Part shown: in pieces, positions 1-11,400 of the stretch
Position numbering within the stretch: the stretch's first letter is position 1
Layout: each line of letters begins with the position of its first letter
Assembly (NCBI RefSeq): GCF_907164915.1
Contig: NC_061868.1
Location: forward strand, 49,909,689-49,973,688
Direction of reading: 5' to 3'
Source: Impatiens glandulifera
Taxonomy: Eukaryota > Streptophyta > Magnoliopsida > Ericales > Balsaminaceae
DNA: 64,000 bases
Program-made: the position numbers and the translations under genes
Notes under the pieces: model-generated
Database searches by the model: none
Seen by the model: only the letters and a program-made list of their open reading frames with translations
What the model was told of the DNA's origin: nothing

Positions 1-414
1 TTTGTTCATTTCTTAATTAAACATTATCTCACCCTTCTTATCTATTAAATTACTTAATTCATTAATAAAATATCTTATATTTTAAATTATCATCTTTCAT
101 TTTATCATTATATATTAATATCCTTTAAATCATTCAGATTTGATAAGAGACCGAAAAGAAAGTGTTCGTCTTGAACTATTTCCTCATTTAAGAGACCTTA
201 GAGATACTTTTTAAATAATTCTACAATTCGAACAAAATCATGATAAAATAAGTTTTATTTATTTGGTGCTTTCTAGTTGTAATATATAAATTCGATTATA
301 AATGTGAAATAAAAAATAAATAAATAACTAACGCGCAAACCGAAAGTTACCACACACGAACAAAACGACGACGTATGGGAGAAAATTCCATTCCCACTCC
401 CACCTCACCAAATG

Positions 415-511
415 GCGTTTTCCTATTTAACCGTCTCCTCTGAGAACTCAGACCATTCTCTTTCCTTCTTCTTCTTCTTCTTCTTCCGTACGCGCACGAA
501 GGAAGATTCGT
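415..511 (+). promoter_or_regulatory. Core promoter and 5' leader of the small basic protein gene
   Basis: A TATA-like CTATTTAAC lies near 423-431. A pyrimidine-rich leader with an uninterrupted CTT run (about 464-487) follows, then the ATG at 512. CT-rich leaders of this kind are common in plant 5' UTRs. The transcription start is inferred to lie near 455. Bases 1-414 are AT-rich and show nothing else I can name. Confidence 0.45.
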
Positions 512-916
512 ATGCTATCAATGGCAATGAGTCAAATAGCATGGAGGCCAATCTTCAGAGAAAGCAGCAGCAGCAGCAGCGATGTTGCTAATTATGGAGG
601 AAATTACAGTTATCCGTACAAGGAAGAGATGGAGAAGAGACGTCTGTTTCTTCAGAGTTATCAGTTCTGCAGGAAGAAGACGATGAAAGAAAGGATCCGA
701 TGCTCCTTCTTTCGTGTGAAGCGAGTCGTTTTGATCCGACTCCGTTCCGCTAAGAAGATCCGGAAAAATATACTCTGGTTGATCAGGAACCGCTACGGCA
801 TCTTCTTCTCCATCAGGAGAAGAACATTCGTTCGCCTTCACAACTCTAATTCCATCAATTATTACGGGAATAAGAAGAAGAAGATCAGACGGAGCAGATT
901 TTCTTGCCTATGGTAG
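512..916 (+). CDS. Small arginine/lysine-rich plant protein, function unknown
   Basis: This is an intronless 134-codon frame with a start in good context and a TATA/CT leader upstream. The N-terminal third is serine-rich and carries a Ser run near residues 18-23. From about residue 42 it is strongly basic: RRLFLQSYQF, then KKTMKERIRCSFFRVKRV and a run of Arg/Lys alternating with aromatic residues to the end. I recall similar short basic proteins carrying an RRxFLxSYxF block in other angiosperms, annotated as uncharacterised, but I cannot name the family. There is no signal peptide or clear membrane segment. The charge suggests nucleic-acid or membrane association, which is inference only. An overlapping minus-strand frame (841-518) exists, but it lacks promoter context and looks like a shadow. 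The nearest gene downstream is the pectin acetylesterase on the same strand, about 1.5 kb away. Confidence 0.65.
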   Translation: MLSMAMSQIAWRPIFRESSSSSSDVANYGGNYSYPYKEEMEKRRLFLQSYQFCRKKTMKERIRCSFFRVKRVVLIRLRSAKKIRKNILWLIRNRYGIFFSIRRRTFVRLHNSNSINYYGNKKKKIRRSRFSCLW

Positions 917-2160
917 TAGTATACATATATATATATATAGATAGTAGGATCATTAACAAGCTCGCTCGCTCGATCTGTATATATTCTTTCATTATCTGTT
1001 CCAGCCTTTCCAGGTTCATTACGATTGATCTTACTACTACTATTCGAAATGTATAAACAATAGCGGTTACGTGCTAGCCCTAGCTAGCATACCAAATTTC
1101 TCTTCGTTTTTCAATATAGCTAGTTAGTTACTTACTTACTTACTTAGAAGTTAAAGATCATGAAGATCTTGCATCGATCGATCAATCTGCCTAGAATATA
1201 ATATACATCTGTTGTAAATCATTTACATATAGGAATTCGATTGGATGCTTCTTTCTTCATTCGGTTAATCAATTTGACAGGGATTCTCTTATGATTACGA
1301 TCATCTGAACTAATCAATTCCTATAATATGAGCGCATGCATTTGATTTGGTTATATGGATATAGTCAAGTCTTATTCATGAATCATGAATAATAATATAT
1401 TATTATTATTACGATGATCCATTTGATTGATTTCATATATAATATCTAATTTATAGGTCATGACTTCTTTCTTTCTTTTCTTTATTTTACTTAACCTGAA
1501 ATTGCACGCTTATTTGGTACTTTACTTTTAACTTCATCAAAAACAAAAATATTAATTAAATAAGTCAAGTTCGGATATTAAAAAGCATCTAATCAATATA
1601 TGTAAAAAGAAAATGGTAAATACTAGAAAACTATTTTATTTGCTTTAACAGCTTTGCTGTCTAGTTGAGGGCATAAAGAAAGACACTTTTTCTTTATTTC
1701 TTTTTTCTTGTGAACCTAAAGGAAAAAAAAGTACATTTTGTATAAAGGTTATTATATAATTGTAGGTTTGACCAAAATAATAAAGGAATGGTTACGTGGA
1801 ATGATTAAACTAATTAATAAGTAAGAGTAATCTTTAGATTTTATCAAAGTTGAGATTTGTGTAACATAAAATAATCCATGAATTTAATTAATTTAAATAT
1901 ACAAGGGATTATTCCAATACAACCAAACCTAGCTTAGCCAGGAGGAATGGACATCACAACTCACAAGAGACGCATGTTTTCCGCCGCTTGACATTTTTGA
2001 CATATATTTTTAATAATAATAATAATAATAATTGAATATATATTTATATTGTTTTCAAAAAAGGATAAGGCGGCATGAGATTTTAGGGAAGAAGAAGGAA
2101 GAAGTAGTGGTTGGTTAGAAGCAAAAATAATATACATTTTTCCTTTCATGGCCTTCATTT
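917..2160. other. Intergenic region, no gene seen
   Basis: This is the 3' UTR of the preceding gene followed by AT-rich spacer. It contains TA-rich microsatellites (about 922-940), a GCTAGC-rich stretch near 1070-1090 and ATT/ATA trinucleotide runs (about 1386-1412 and 2011-2031). No open frame with coding character was found on either strand. Confidence 0.5.
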
Positions 2161-2384
2161 TTATATATAATATAATTTTCACCGAGATCCCCGCTTTCTC
2201 TTACTTTCTAAAAACTTAGGTCCATTGTCTTCTTCTTCTTCTTCTTGCTTGCTTTGGGACTTGGGTTCTCCCCGATTCCCGCAATTTAGATAAATGCATC
2301 TTCTTTTATCGACCAAGCTATAGGGGTTGTTTGTTTGGAGCTTCTTTTAGGGGAGGATCTAAAGGAGGAGGAGAAGCATTGGCT
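2161..2384 (+). promoter_or_regulatory. Promoter/5' leader of the pectin acetylesterase, with a short upstream ORF
   Basis: A TATATATAATATAA stretch at about 2162-2176 can serve as a TATA box. A CT-rich leader follows, including a CTT run near 2230-2245. An upstream ATG at 2294 opens a 9-codon reading frame that stops at 2323 (TAG), 61 bases before the main ATG at 2385. Such an upstream ORF could dampen translation, but no conservation can be judged from one sequence. Confidence 0.4.
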
Positions 2385-4844
2385 ATGGAAATGATTTTTT
2401 TGAGTTACTTCTTAGTTGGGTTTTTGTGCATTTGGGGGACAAATGGGTTTGAGTATGGTAATGTTACACAGCTGTCTCTCGAACCTTTCCATGGCTTCAC
2501 TGCTTCCGCCGCCGCTGCTGCTTCTGGTATAAATCAACTCATGGTAGATCTCACTCTCATTCAAAGTGCTGCTGCAAAGGGTGCTGGTATACTCTCTCTC
2601 TCCCCCCCTTCTTTGTTTGGAGATTTGATTCACATTATTGTTATTATTATTGATGTTCTTGCCAACAGTTTTAATCAGTGAGTAGTATTTGTAGTCATTC
2701 ATACTCTGTGTTAGGAAAGTTATTTAATAACCCTGAAGCATAATCATGGGTTAGGGCTTCTGTTGAACTTTCACATCAATGCACATGTTTTTGCAGTTTG
2801 TTTGGATGGAACATTGCCGGGTTATCATTTACATCCCGGTTATGGATTCGGATCAAACAGTTGGCTAATTCAATTGGAGGTTAGTACCTTACTTCTTCAT
2901 TCCTCAAATTGATACTTTTATCATCATTTTTGATTGAGACTATTCTTGCTCCAGCAGATACTTGTATTCATTTCATTTCAGGTTTTATAATTGCATGCTG
3001 CAAATGTACACTTATATAGGTTTCTAAAGAAACTCTTGACCTTAGTTATAGAATCGTTATATTGTTTCATTCCTCAAGAGCATCATTAATGGAACAAACT
3101 AGTTTTGATATGTTTTTTGATAGATGTTTTGGTTGACAGGGTGGAGGGTGGTGTAATAGTATCAGAAACTGTGTTTTCGGGAAGAAGACAAAGCGAGGGT
3201 CGTCAAATTATATGGAAAAACAGATAGCGTTTACGGGTATTCTTAGCAATAAGGCAGAAGAAAATCCAGGTCCTTTTTTCTTCACTCTTCTGTATAAGGT
3301 TTTCTTGCCAACTTCTTGACTCAGATTTTTTTTTTTTTCTGGCAGACTTCTTCAACTGGAACAGAGTAAAACTTCGTTATTGTGACGGCGCTTCCTTTGC
3401 TGGAGATAGTCAAGATCAGGTTAGCTGTCTTTTTGTTTTGTTTGTCAAACTTGGGCTAATCTATGAAAATCGATCTTTTAGGCTGCCCAACTGCAGTTTA
3501 GAGGGCAAAGGATATGGTTGGCTGCCATGGAAGACTTGATGTCAAAAGGAATGCGTAATGCCAATCAGGTCTATTTCATTTTAAAAAAACATTTTTGTAT
3601 GATTTTTCTAGTCTTCTTAAGATGTATTATGTAATTTTTTCAGGCTCTTCTTTCGGGTTGTTCAGCAGGGGGGCTATCGGTCATATTGCATTGTGATGAG
3701 TTTCGGAATTTGTTCCCCGGAAGTATTAAAGTGAAGTGCCTCAGCGATGCTGGCTTATTCTTGGACGCGTAAATACATACCATTTCTTATATTTTTGTAA
3801 TATTGTCTTTTAACTTATTAATTTCTGTCAACTTTCAACCATTGCAGAGAAGATGTTGCTGGTGGAAGAACTCTAAGGAACTTTTTTAATGGTGTAGTCA
3901 ACTTGCAGGTACTTTGGTCACAAAGAAATAATAAAAAAAATCTCTTGTTTCAATGATACTTGAGTAGAAAGTTTTACGAGAATTTTGTGTGGAAACAGGG
4001 AGTGAAAAATAACTTGCCGCGTAGTTGCACTAACCATCTCGATCCTACTTCTGTAAGTTTTTTTCCTTTCATGACAAACTTTTTTTAATCCATTTCATTG
4101 TTTACTGACATGGAAATCCTTGTATTATTTTCAGTGTTTTTTCCCTGAGAATTTGATTGACAACATCCAGACCCCACTCTTCATTCTCAATGCAGCCTAC
4201 GATGCGTGGCAGGTAATAATGTTAAGCATTTTTATATTAGGTAAGAAAAGAAGATCAGAATAATGGATGAAAAGTGTCGAACAATTGTTCAGGTTCAAGC
4301 TAGCTTGGCTCCAGCATCGGCTGATCCTCATGGCTACTGGCATGATTGCAAGATGAACAATGCACGATGCTCAGAATCACAGATCCAATTCCTGCAAGGT
4401 CATGATAATATTAAAAGATTATGAACTGCTGGAAGCTATTCATTAAATTACTGATATTTTTGTTTCTTATGGAAACGAATAGGTTTCAGGAACCATATGC
4501 TGAATTCGGTAAAACGATTTTCATTGACGTGGAAGAATGGTTTGTTCATTAATTCATGTTTTGCACATTGTCAAACGGAGAGGCAAGATACATGGTTTTC
4601 CGACAATGCCCCTCTCATCGAAAACAAGGTATATGTTAATTCCTGTTATTGGGGTGCTTGCTTGGTTTATGATTTATTACTGCTTAATTAACCGGTGGAG
4701 GTAATTGCTGCATTTGTTTGAATGGTTTTGAAGGGAATTGCTTTAGCAGTTGGAGATTGGTATTTTGATAGAGCAGGATGCAGGGCAATTGATTGTCCAT
4801 ATCCTTCTTGTGACACTACTTGCCACAACTTGGTTTTCAAATGA
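2385..4844 (+). CDS. PAE: Pectin acetylesterase (CE13 / NOTUM-like hydrolase), 12 exons
   Basis: The enzyme removes acetyl groups from homogalacturonan in the cell wall. I placed the exons by hand at GT-AG sites: 2385-2586, 2797-2879, 3140-3269, 3346-3419, 3482-3568, 3644-3768, 3848-3908, 3999-4052, 4135-4212, 4293-4398, 4483-4628 and 4734-4844. The joined frame has 418 codons, normal for plant PAEs, with no stop or frameshift. Residues 1-20 form a hydrophobic secretion signal or anchor. Family blocks appear in order: [27 protein letters not shown], the nucleophile motif GCSAGGL (Ser199), NAAYDAWQ (Asp295) and FRNHM (His338), giving the Ser-Asp-His triad of the NOTUM/PAE fold. Many cysteines fit a secreted, disulfide-rich enzyme. 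The frame is also open upstream to 2331 but without an ATG there, so 2385 is the first usable start. It looks intact and expressed; the particular PAE subclade was not determined. Confidence 0.93.
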
Positions 4845-5425
4845 AATCTTCATTTAAGATTATTTGAAAAATGAATATATAATCAATATTCATTTCAGTT
4901 TTTTTTTATTCCATTGTTACTGCAAATTAATTGAATTGATAAGAATCAGGTTATATAGGCCTCGGCCGACAGAGATATTGATGGCTTTTGTCCAATTGAT
5001 TGAGAATTATTTGAGGAGATAGATGAGATAGAGACTACTAGCATTTTATTTATTTATTTTTATTTTTGCTACTTGATGCTGTTGTCTCATTCAATTTATC
5101 TTTATATTCTGTACAATTATATTAATTAGGTTGCAATTATAAGCCAAGTGCATCCCTGTAATATATTAATTAATTTAGAATGCATCCCACAAGGCCGAGA
5201 GCTTTCTTCATTCAATACAATGACTGAAATTCCCCCAAATACAGATAACATGGATATTCATTGAATTTGAAAACATGAATAGAATGATAGAGATGATGAT
5301 GATGGCGGCGATGAATGAAAACAAACTACAAAAGAGTAATGCATATTCAAAAGCAACAGAAGAGTTGATTTTGACTTTGACAGGGTAAAGATATTAAGAA
5401 CCGTGATTTAGTTGTGAGGTGGGTG
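4845..5425. other. 3' UTR of the acetylesterase and spacer
   Basis: The region is AT-rich, with possible AATAAA-like signals. A GATGATGATGATGGCGGCGATGA run at about 5291-5313 is the only compositional oddity. No coding region is supported. Confidence 0.4.
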
Positions 5426-6742
5426 ATGATTATTATGTTCACCTGGCTGCAGCCCGAAACCTGTTCGACTTATGCCAAGCTCAACAGAACACCCGTTAAG
5501 TTTCTGCGTGGTTTTTCAATCAAATAATAATTACCCATTTCTGTCTCTGGTTATTTCAGGGTAAAAGAATGGAGGAACATCATGCATGTGGTTTCATTAT
5601 CAAATTAAGGCATGGCTCAACCAACAATTAACACACATGCACATGCACTACTACTAGTAGTTAAATCTTTTGTTTCAGATAACGATGATCAATCGACATC
5701 TCCTGGCCTCCTATCCCTGGTATGACCCTCCCTCCATTATATATATATATCACTGCTTGCTTAATTAATTGCTCGATTGGTCCCATGATCTTATATTTCT
5801 TAATTTCTCCTCAAGAAAAGTCAACAACTCTAATTAATTATACATCTTCCTCCTACTAGATCAAATAAGTTTCTTTCCTCAGTAGAGATGATAACTGAGT
5901 GGTAGAATGTAGAAACTCGTGTCATCTAGCTCATGAGTTTGAGTTTTCACACTCAAAACCATTTACAAAAGAAAAAAAAAATGACATTACCTTGTGCCTG
6001 GTCTGGTTAGCTGTTTTATATAGAAAACAGTGATCTATTATTATTATTATGGGCATCAACAATATGATATGAAAGTTGCAACTGTTCATATATATAGGAT
6101 AGCCCCATCTCTCTTAAATTTAATTTATAGAATATTAATATTGTTGTTTTGTGAATAGCTAGAAGGAGCTAGCTAGGTCAGCATGTAGGTCATTCAACCC
6201 CATATATGCATGGTTGCTATTTATTTAATCTATATGGTTAATTATTAATTAAAGAAGAAGGAAAAAGGGTTAATTAATGCATGGTCTTGATTCTTGAACA
6301 TATATTCTATATATATATATACATTGAAAGTGATATTTAAGAGTTCACACCACACCTTTGTGTTTGTGCACGTGTCTTCTTCTTCATCAAATTTAATTTT
6401 GTAGGTAGGTAATAATTCTTCATTGGTTTTTTATCTGATAGCTTCACCGACAGTACTCATGAATTATTTGAGATGAATTTCAGTGCCCTTGTTAATAGAC
6501 TAAATGCCAAAACCTCTATTCCATTTAGTGGATCCATCCACTATTCTATTCTATTCTTTTTCAACTGGCTACCTATTCATCAATGGTTTTCTTGTTTTTT
6601 GTACACTTGCATCATGATTGATTCGATTGATCTATTATTTATATGTATGACTAGCTAGCTAAAATACATTACTACTTTTCTTTCTTCTTTCTTTCTTAGG
6701 TATCTGCATCAATATCTCAATCAAGGGGGACCTCAAAACTAG
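5426..6742 (+). ncRNA. Possible spliced small transcript (three exon-like blocks, about 50-codon frame)
   Basis: Three GC-richer blocks are bounded by credible plant splice sites. The first (about 5411-5494) ends at GTTAAG. The second is 5679-5719, preceded by TTTCAG and followed by GTATGA. The third starts at 6700 after a long pyrimidine tract ending TTAG. Joined, they give a 50-codon frame from ATG 5426 to TAG 6742 (MIIMFTWLQPETC... ending NQGGPQN). A second frame is also open through all three blocks to TAA 6765 but has no ATG. Neither product resembles a family I know, so this could be a non-coding RNA, a small peptide gene or coincidence. It sits between the acetylesterase and the convergent MYB gene. 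Confidence 0.25.
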
Positions 6743-6765
6743 TCTTTGCTCCAGGATGTAAATAA

Positions 6766-7165
6766 TAAAATAAAATACATCAAACGTAGGTACATGCTCC
6801 ACCATATCGTCGGTGCACCAGACGACATATACTCTTCCATTTGTTACTGTTGTTGTTTGGACAATTAAACTTTTCTTTAAGAAAGAAAAGATGGTTCCTT
6901 GAATCTTGAAAGGCCTTTTTCAATGTGTTTTTGCACTGAAAAGGGATATTTGATCAGTGGCCAAATTTACAAACAAATGAGAATATGGTGTGGGATTTTA
7001 AAACATATATAATTCAATTCAAACAGTACTTTATTATGCATATAACAAGAACAAATTTTTTTATTTTTTTTTGGTATCTGACTATTTACAGACAGACAGT
7101 CTTAATGAAAACAAAAAAGCCTGATTGATCTCCAATTTGCTGGTAATTAAATGAAAAAGAAAGAG
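6766..7165. other. Intergenic spacer downstream of the MYB gene
   Basis: This is AT-rich sequence between the spliced-transcript candidate and the 3' end of the minus-strand MYB gene. It presumably includes the MYB 3' UTR. No other feature is visible. Confidence 0.4.
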
Positions 7166-8422
7166 CTAGGAGTATTGTCCATACGATTCTGCTGCAAGTC
7201 TCTGGAATTGCTTGTTAAATATGTCTATGCTTCCATGTGAAGAAGATTCATGTTGTTGTTGTTGCTGTGGCCAAATGTTATTATGATTATTGATTGATTG
7301 CATTTCTGGTTTAGCATCTCCATAGATATGCTGAGGAGTAATATTTAGTTGGCTCTGAATTGCTGAAGTACCCATTAGATATTCGGACCATTTCATTTCT
7401 TCCTCTTGGTTGTTTTCGTGTTTTATTATTATGCAGTCGTCTGCTGCTGTTCCCCACGAGAAGGCTGTGTTGTTGTCGAAGAATGAAGTGTTGTTTTGAA
7501 GATCAACATTACTGTTGTTGCTGCTGCTGCTTCCATTGCTGCTTGTACTGTTAATCCAATTGTGATTAACAGTGAAGGATCCCATTGAGTTGGTAGTGCT
7601 CTGATCAGAATGGAGACTAATGGAAGGTTTCGACATGGAATTACAAGGAAAACTTATGAAGTCGTGAATTGAATTGGGACTGAGAAAGAGACCCGTGTTT
7701 GGAATAATACTGGCTTCATAATTGTTGAACTGCTGCTGTTGTTGATGTTGTTGTTGTTGTTGTTGGATAGAGAAGAATCCCGCGGTGGAGCTTTCATGGG
7801 ACGAATTAACAAATCTTTCCTCGTGGAAGAATTCATGGGTTGGTGTTACAGGAATATTCTGAACTACCACCGGCATCTGAATTGTCTTGTCGGAATTCTG
7901 ATTGCTTTCTGTGTTTATGTTGTTGTTCAATTTCTCTTCATTCTCAACCTCGGAAAGTGGCTTATGGGTATTGGGATCAATTCCTCTTTGCCTGAGCTTC
8001 TTCTTAATTGAAGAATTCCAAAGATTCTTAATCTCATTATCTGTTCTTCCAGGTAACTGAGCTGCAATCTGAGACCACCTGATAGACCAAAACATAAAGC
8101 AATTAGTTATAAAGTCCCCTGCTTTATAACATGCACAAAGAAGAAATGATCAAAAGTACCTGTTTCCAAGAACAGAATGGAGTTCAATAATCAAGCTTTC
8201 TTCTTGATGTGAAAAGGTTCCTCTCTTCAAATCAGGTCTGAGGTAATTAATCCATCTTAGCCTGCAACTTTTTCCACATCTTTGTAAAGCTGCAAGTTTA
8301 GGAACAGAGCTCCAGCAGCCATGGCCAAATTTGGTTATATGTTTGATAAGCTTCTCATCTTCCTCAGGTGACCATAGACCTTTCCTTAACTTTTGCTTGT
8401 AGCAGCAAGAATGTCTGCCCAT
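7166..8422 (-). CDS. MYB: R2R3-MYB transcription factor, MYB61/MYB86-type, two exons
   Basis: This is a nuclear DNA-binding regulator. Exon 1 is 8422-8160 and exon 2 is 8078-7166, joined at AG|G within Arg88 with GT-AG ends, giving 391 codons. R2 (about residues 14-62) has Trp17, Trp37 and Trp57. R3 (about 67-113) has Phe70, Trp89 and Trp108, with [15 protein letters not shown] and KKKLRQRG after it. The N-terminus [19 protein letters not shown] and the segment [17 protein letters not shown] match what I know of the MYB50/55/61/86 clade, which includes regulators of secondary wall, mucilage and stomata. The bHLH-interaction signature in R3 is not met ([12 protein letters not shown]). The C-terminal half is low complexity, with Gln runs ([14 protein letters not shown]), Asn and Ser runs and acidic stretches typical of activation regions. 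I chose ATG 8422 over 8446 because MGRHSCC is the conserved start. The usual intron within R2 is absent. Confidence 0.9.
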
Positions 8423-11400
8423 TTCTCTATTTGCAATAATATGCAAAATATTAAGGATTTCTTCTTTCTATCTGTAGTAACTGTCAATGAAGAGAGGGAA
8501 AGAGAGTGGAGATAATTAAGGAGAAAGCTGAGAAAATGAAATCAATTTATTATGGAGGGAGCCTCAAATAGGAAGGTCACACTCAATATTTTCAAAATTA
8601 TTATTATTTTATTTTATTTTTGGTTATTTTTCAAATTGCTAACAAATACCTCCAATTATCCCATTTTCTTCATACCCCACAACAATTTATTGGGTAATGA
8701 GATTTTGTAAATGGGTCTTTCTAGTTTCTTAGTTTTTGAAGGAGATATCATTCTAATTATACAATGATATGTGTATAATCAAATGTGACAAATTAGTAAT
8801 TTGGGTATATGATTGGGAATACAATATTGATTAACATTATCAATTAAAAAATAAGTCATTAGTTTTGGAAGACAACAAGATATCATTCTTATTCAATGAT
8901 GGTCTTTATACTTTGGTTTATTTTGTTTCTCAATTAAAATAAAATAAATGAAAATGATTGGGGTATCTTTTGTACTAGTTGTGTTGTTTGAAACTTGAAT
9001 AATTATTGTAAGAAAGTAAAATAAGACAAGGACAATAATGTAGATTCCTGCTTTCTTTTTTGTGGATGAATGTATACATCTAGAAACAACTTTCTTGAAA
9101 CTAAATTTTGAGTGTAATTTGTACTATTTATATGAATATATTAATTAAGTTATATCACGAATCATTATTTTATCTAAATAATGAATGAAATATTTGACAA
9201 AAATAAATAATTTTTAAAAAAAATTCAACATTTTCTCCATAATAATCAAAGCTGAATTCTTAAAGAGAGTATTTTCATTAATAAATGTTTATTTTAATAT
9301 TATAATTATTTTAAGTTATAAAATAAGCACATTTAATATATATCATTATCCTAATAAACTCTGAGAGAATTCTAATTTATTATTATTATTTTAACTTAGA
9401 AAGTTAGTATTTTTATTTAGAGTGTTTTAAATAAAATTAAATTCGTAATTATTGGTATCTTAGGAATTACATTATAAATTAGTGTTCCATTCAAATAATT
9501 CTTAATTATTTTAAGATAAATTAAATTACTTTGTAAATTATAATGTGAATCTTATAATAACGATCTCCCTTCAATTTAAAGCGTTACATGTGAGAATCGA
9601 AACTTGAAATTAAAGTGAAAGGTTTTAATTATGTCTAGCTAGTTTCATATTAAATAAGATAAACATTAATTAAAAATAAAACAAAATTTATCTCAATAAA
9701 AATGTTTTATTCCCACTAAAAAAAATATATAAAATTGAACTTAACGGTAACTATTATTATTATGAAAAGAGACACTCTCATTAATCATTAAGCTCATATC
9801 AAGTGTCTTGTACCTTGTCTCCGAAAGGTCAACTTTTGTTTTTATTTTTTTATTTCAATAATCCCAATACATATTAAAAAATAATATTTTCTTTTTTTGT
9901 GGATATCATTTTTACACATGACTCTATCTTCGATTTATTATTATAATGATGAATAATAGGCAAAACACTAATTGGTTGGCAAGCAATTAAATATCTCTAA
10001 TTATTACTTTAAAAAAGGTATATAATAGTAACTAAAACTCAAATTAACTTGATATATATATGTCCTGTCATAATAATTATATATGTTACACTAAATAAAT
10101 ATGATTAGCGTTAGGTGACTTAGGTCAAACCCTAAAATTATAAGATATTTAAAAATTCACTCAAAATATTATTATATAAATGATGCCCTCTAGGCTCTAG
10201 CTAATTAGTCTTGTCTGGTAGATTAAGAGGAAGGTGTCTACCGCTTGCCCCAAAAGAAAAATAAAATAATTTTGTAACATTAATTGAATTAAATGGAACA
10301 ATATCCCATCATATATATTGTACAGCTAGCTAATATATGAGTATTAATTTTGTTTGTAAGTTTGTGATATTAATTTATAATAAAATAATTGAATGATAAA
10401 ATATATATATTAAGGACCCATATATTAAATATATAGAGGATTCGATCTTGTAATCTCATCATGCATTCGTGGGCTTATCTTATGGCTGCTACTCTATCAA
10501 TTTAAAATACTATGAGCTGTATTTTTCTTCTTCTTTCAAGTCAACAACATTCTATGTCCATTATTATATATTTGTATGTACTTAATTATATGTAAATTGT
10601 AAATTCATGATGTTATTATTAGGCGTTATCTAATATTCGTTTTTGAAAAATTCGGTAAAATCAGTCGGAGAGCTAATCGTTATTTCTGATGATTTATGAG
10701 CTCGATAACTTGTTTGTATTTTTTCTTCTTATTATTTTTAAGTTATGTGACTTTTTTAAAAAAAAAAATTCATATCATTCTTTGTTATTGTGCTTAAAAT
10801 CATTTTTGTCATTTTTAATATAAATAAATCATTAATTTTTTTTAACTAAATGCAATTTCAGTTTAGGGTAATTATTATATTTTAGATTGAGTAATGACAA
10901 TATATTTTAAAACGGTTGATATTGTTTAATAATAACTATCAAAATTTAGTTAATATTTTTTTTTGAGGAGTATCTATGGAGAGGCTATGTCCACGAAATG
11001 TCCACTACTTCTTTAGCGATTATTATTACTTAATATCAATCGTTTTATGTTTAGGTATTGACGTTTTTTTACTAGTATTTTCACTTTTCATCAATTTATT
11101 CATTTTCTATATAATATACCTATAGAAATTAATGTCTTTGATTGCTACAAAGCCTGGACCTTTAATAACGTGAAATATTTATTGGACCTTAATTTAATAA
11201 GAAGTGTCGCTAATAGTATTAAATTAAATTTTGACTAATTAAACTAAAAATTTTGATGAGGAAATGTATATAATTGACTTGAAAAATGATATCTCATTTA
11301 TCATATATTTCCTACATTTCTTTTTTATTTATTTATTCTCACACACCGACGCTAGATGCATGCAGCTAATTATACTCTTCTATAATTATTTAATCAATTA

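Noticed and set aside
518..841. 107-codon minus-strand frame over the small basic protein gene
   Set aside because: It is the antisense shadow of the 512-916 frame; promoter and CT-rich leader support the plus strand.
5421..5500. C/D-box snoRNA candidate (GTGATGAT box)
   Set aside because: No CTGA D box at a suitable distance and no terminal stem.
5401..5512. Minus-strand 33-codon frame ending HHPPHN, considered as a secreted peptide exon (RGF/CLE-like)
   Set aside because: It lacks the DY motif and any precursor or signal peptide upstream; the plus-strand splice reading is at least as good.
7360..8011. Plus-strand frames over the MYB gene (64 and 90 codons)
   Set aside because: Antisense of the Gln/Asn/Ser-rich MYB C-terminus, giving Cys/Leu runs without meaning.
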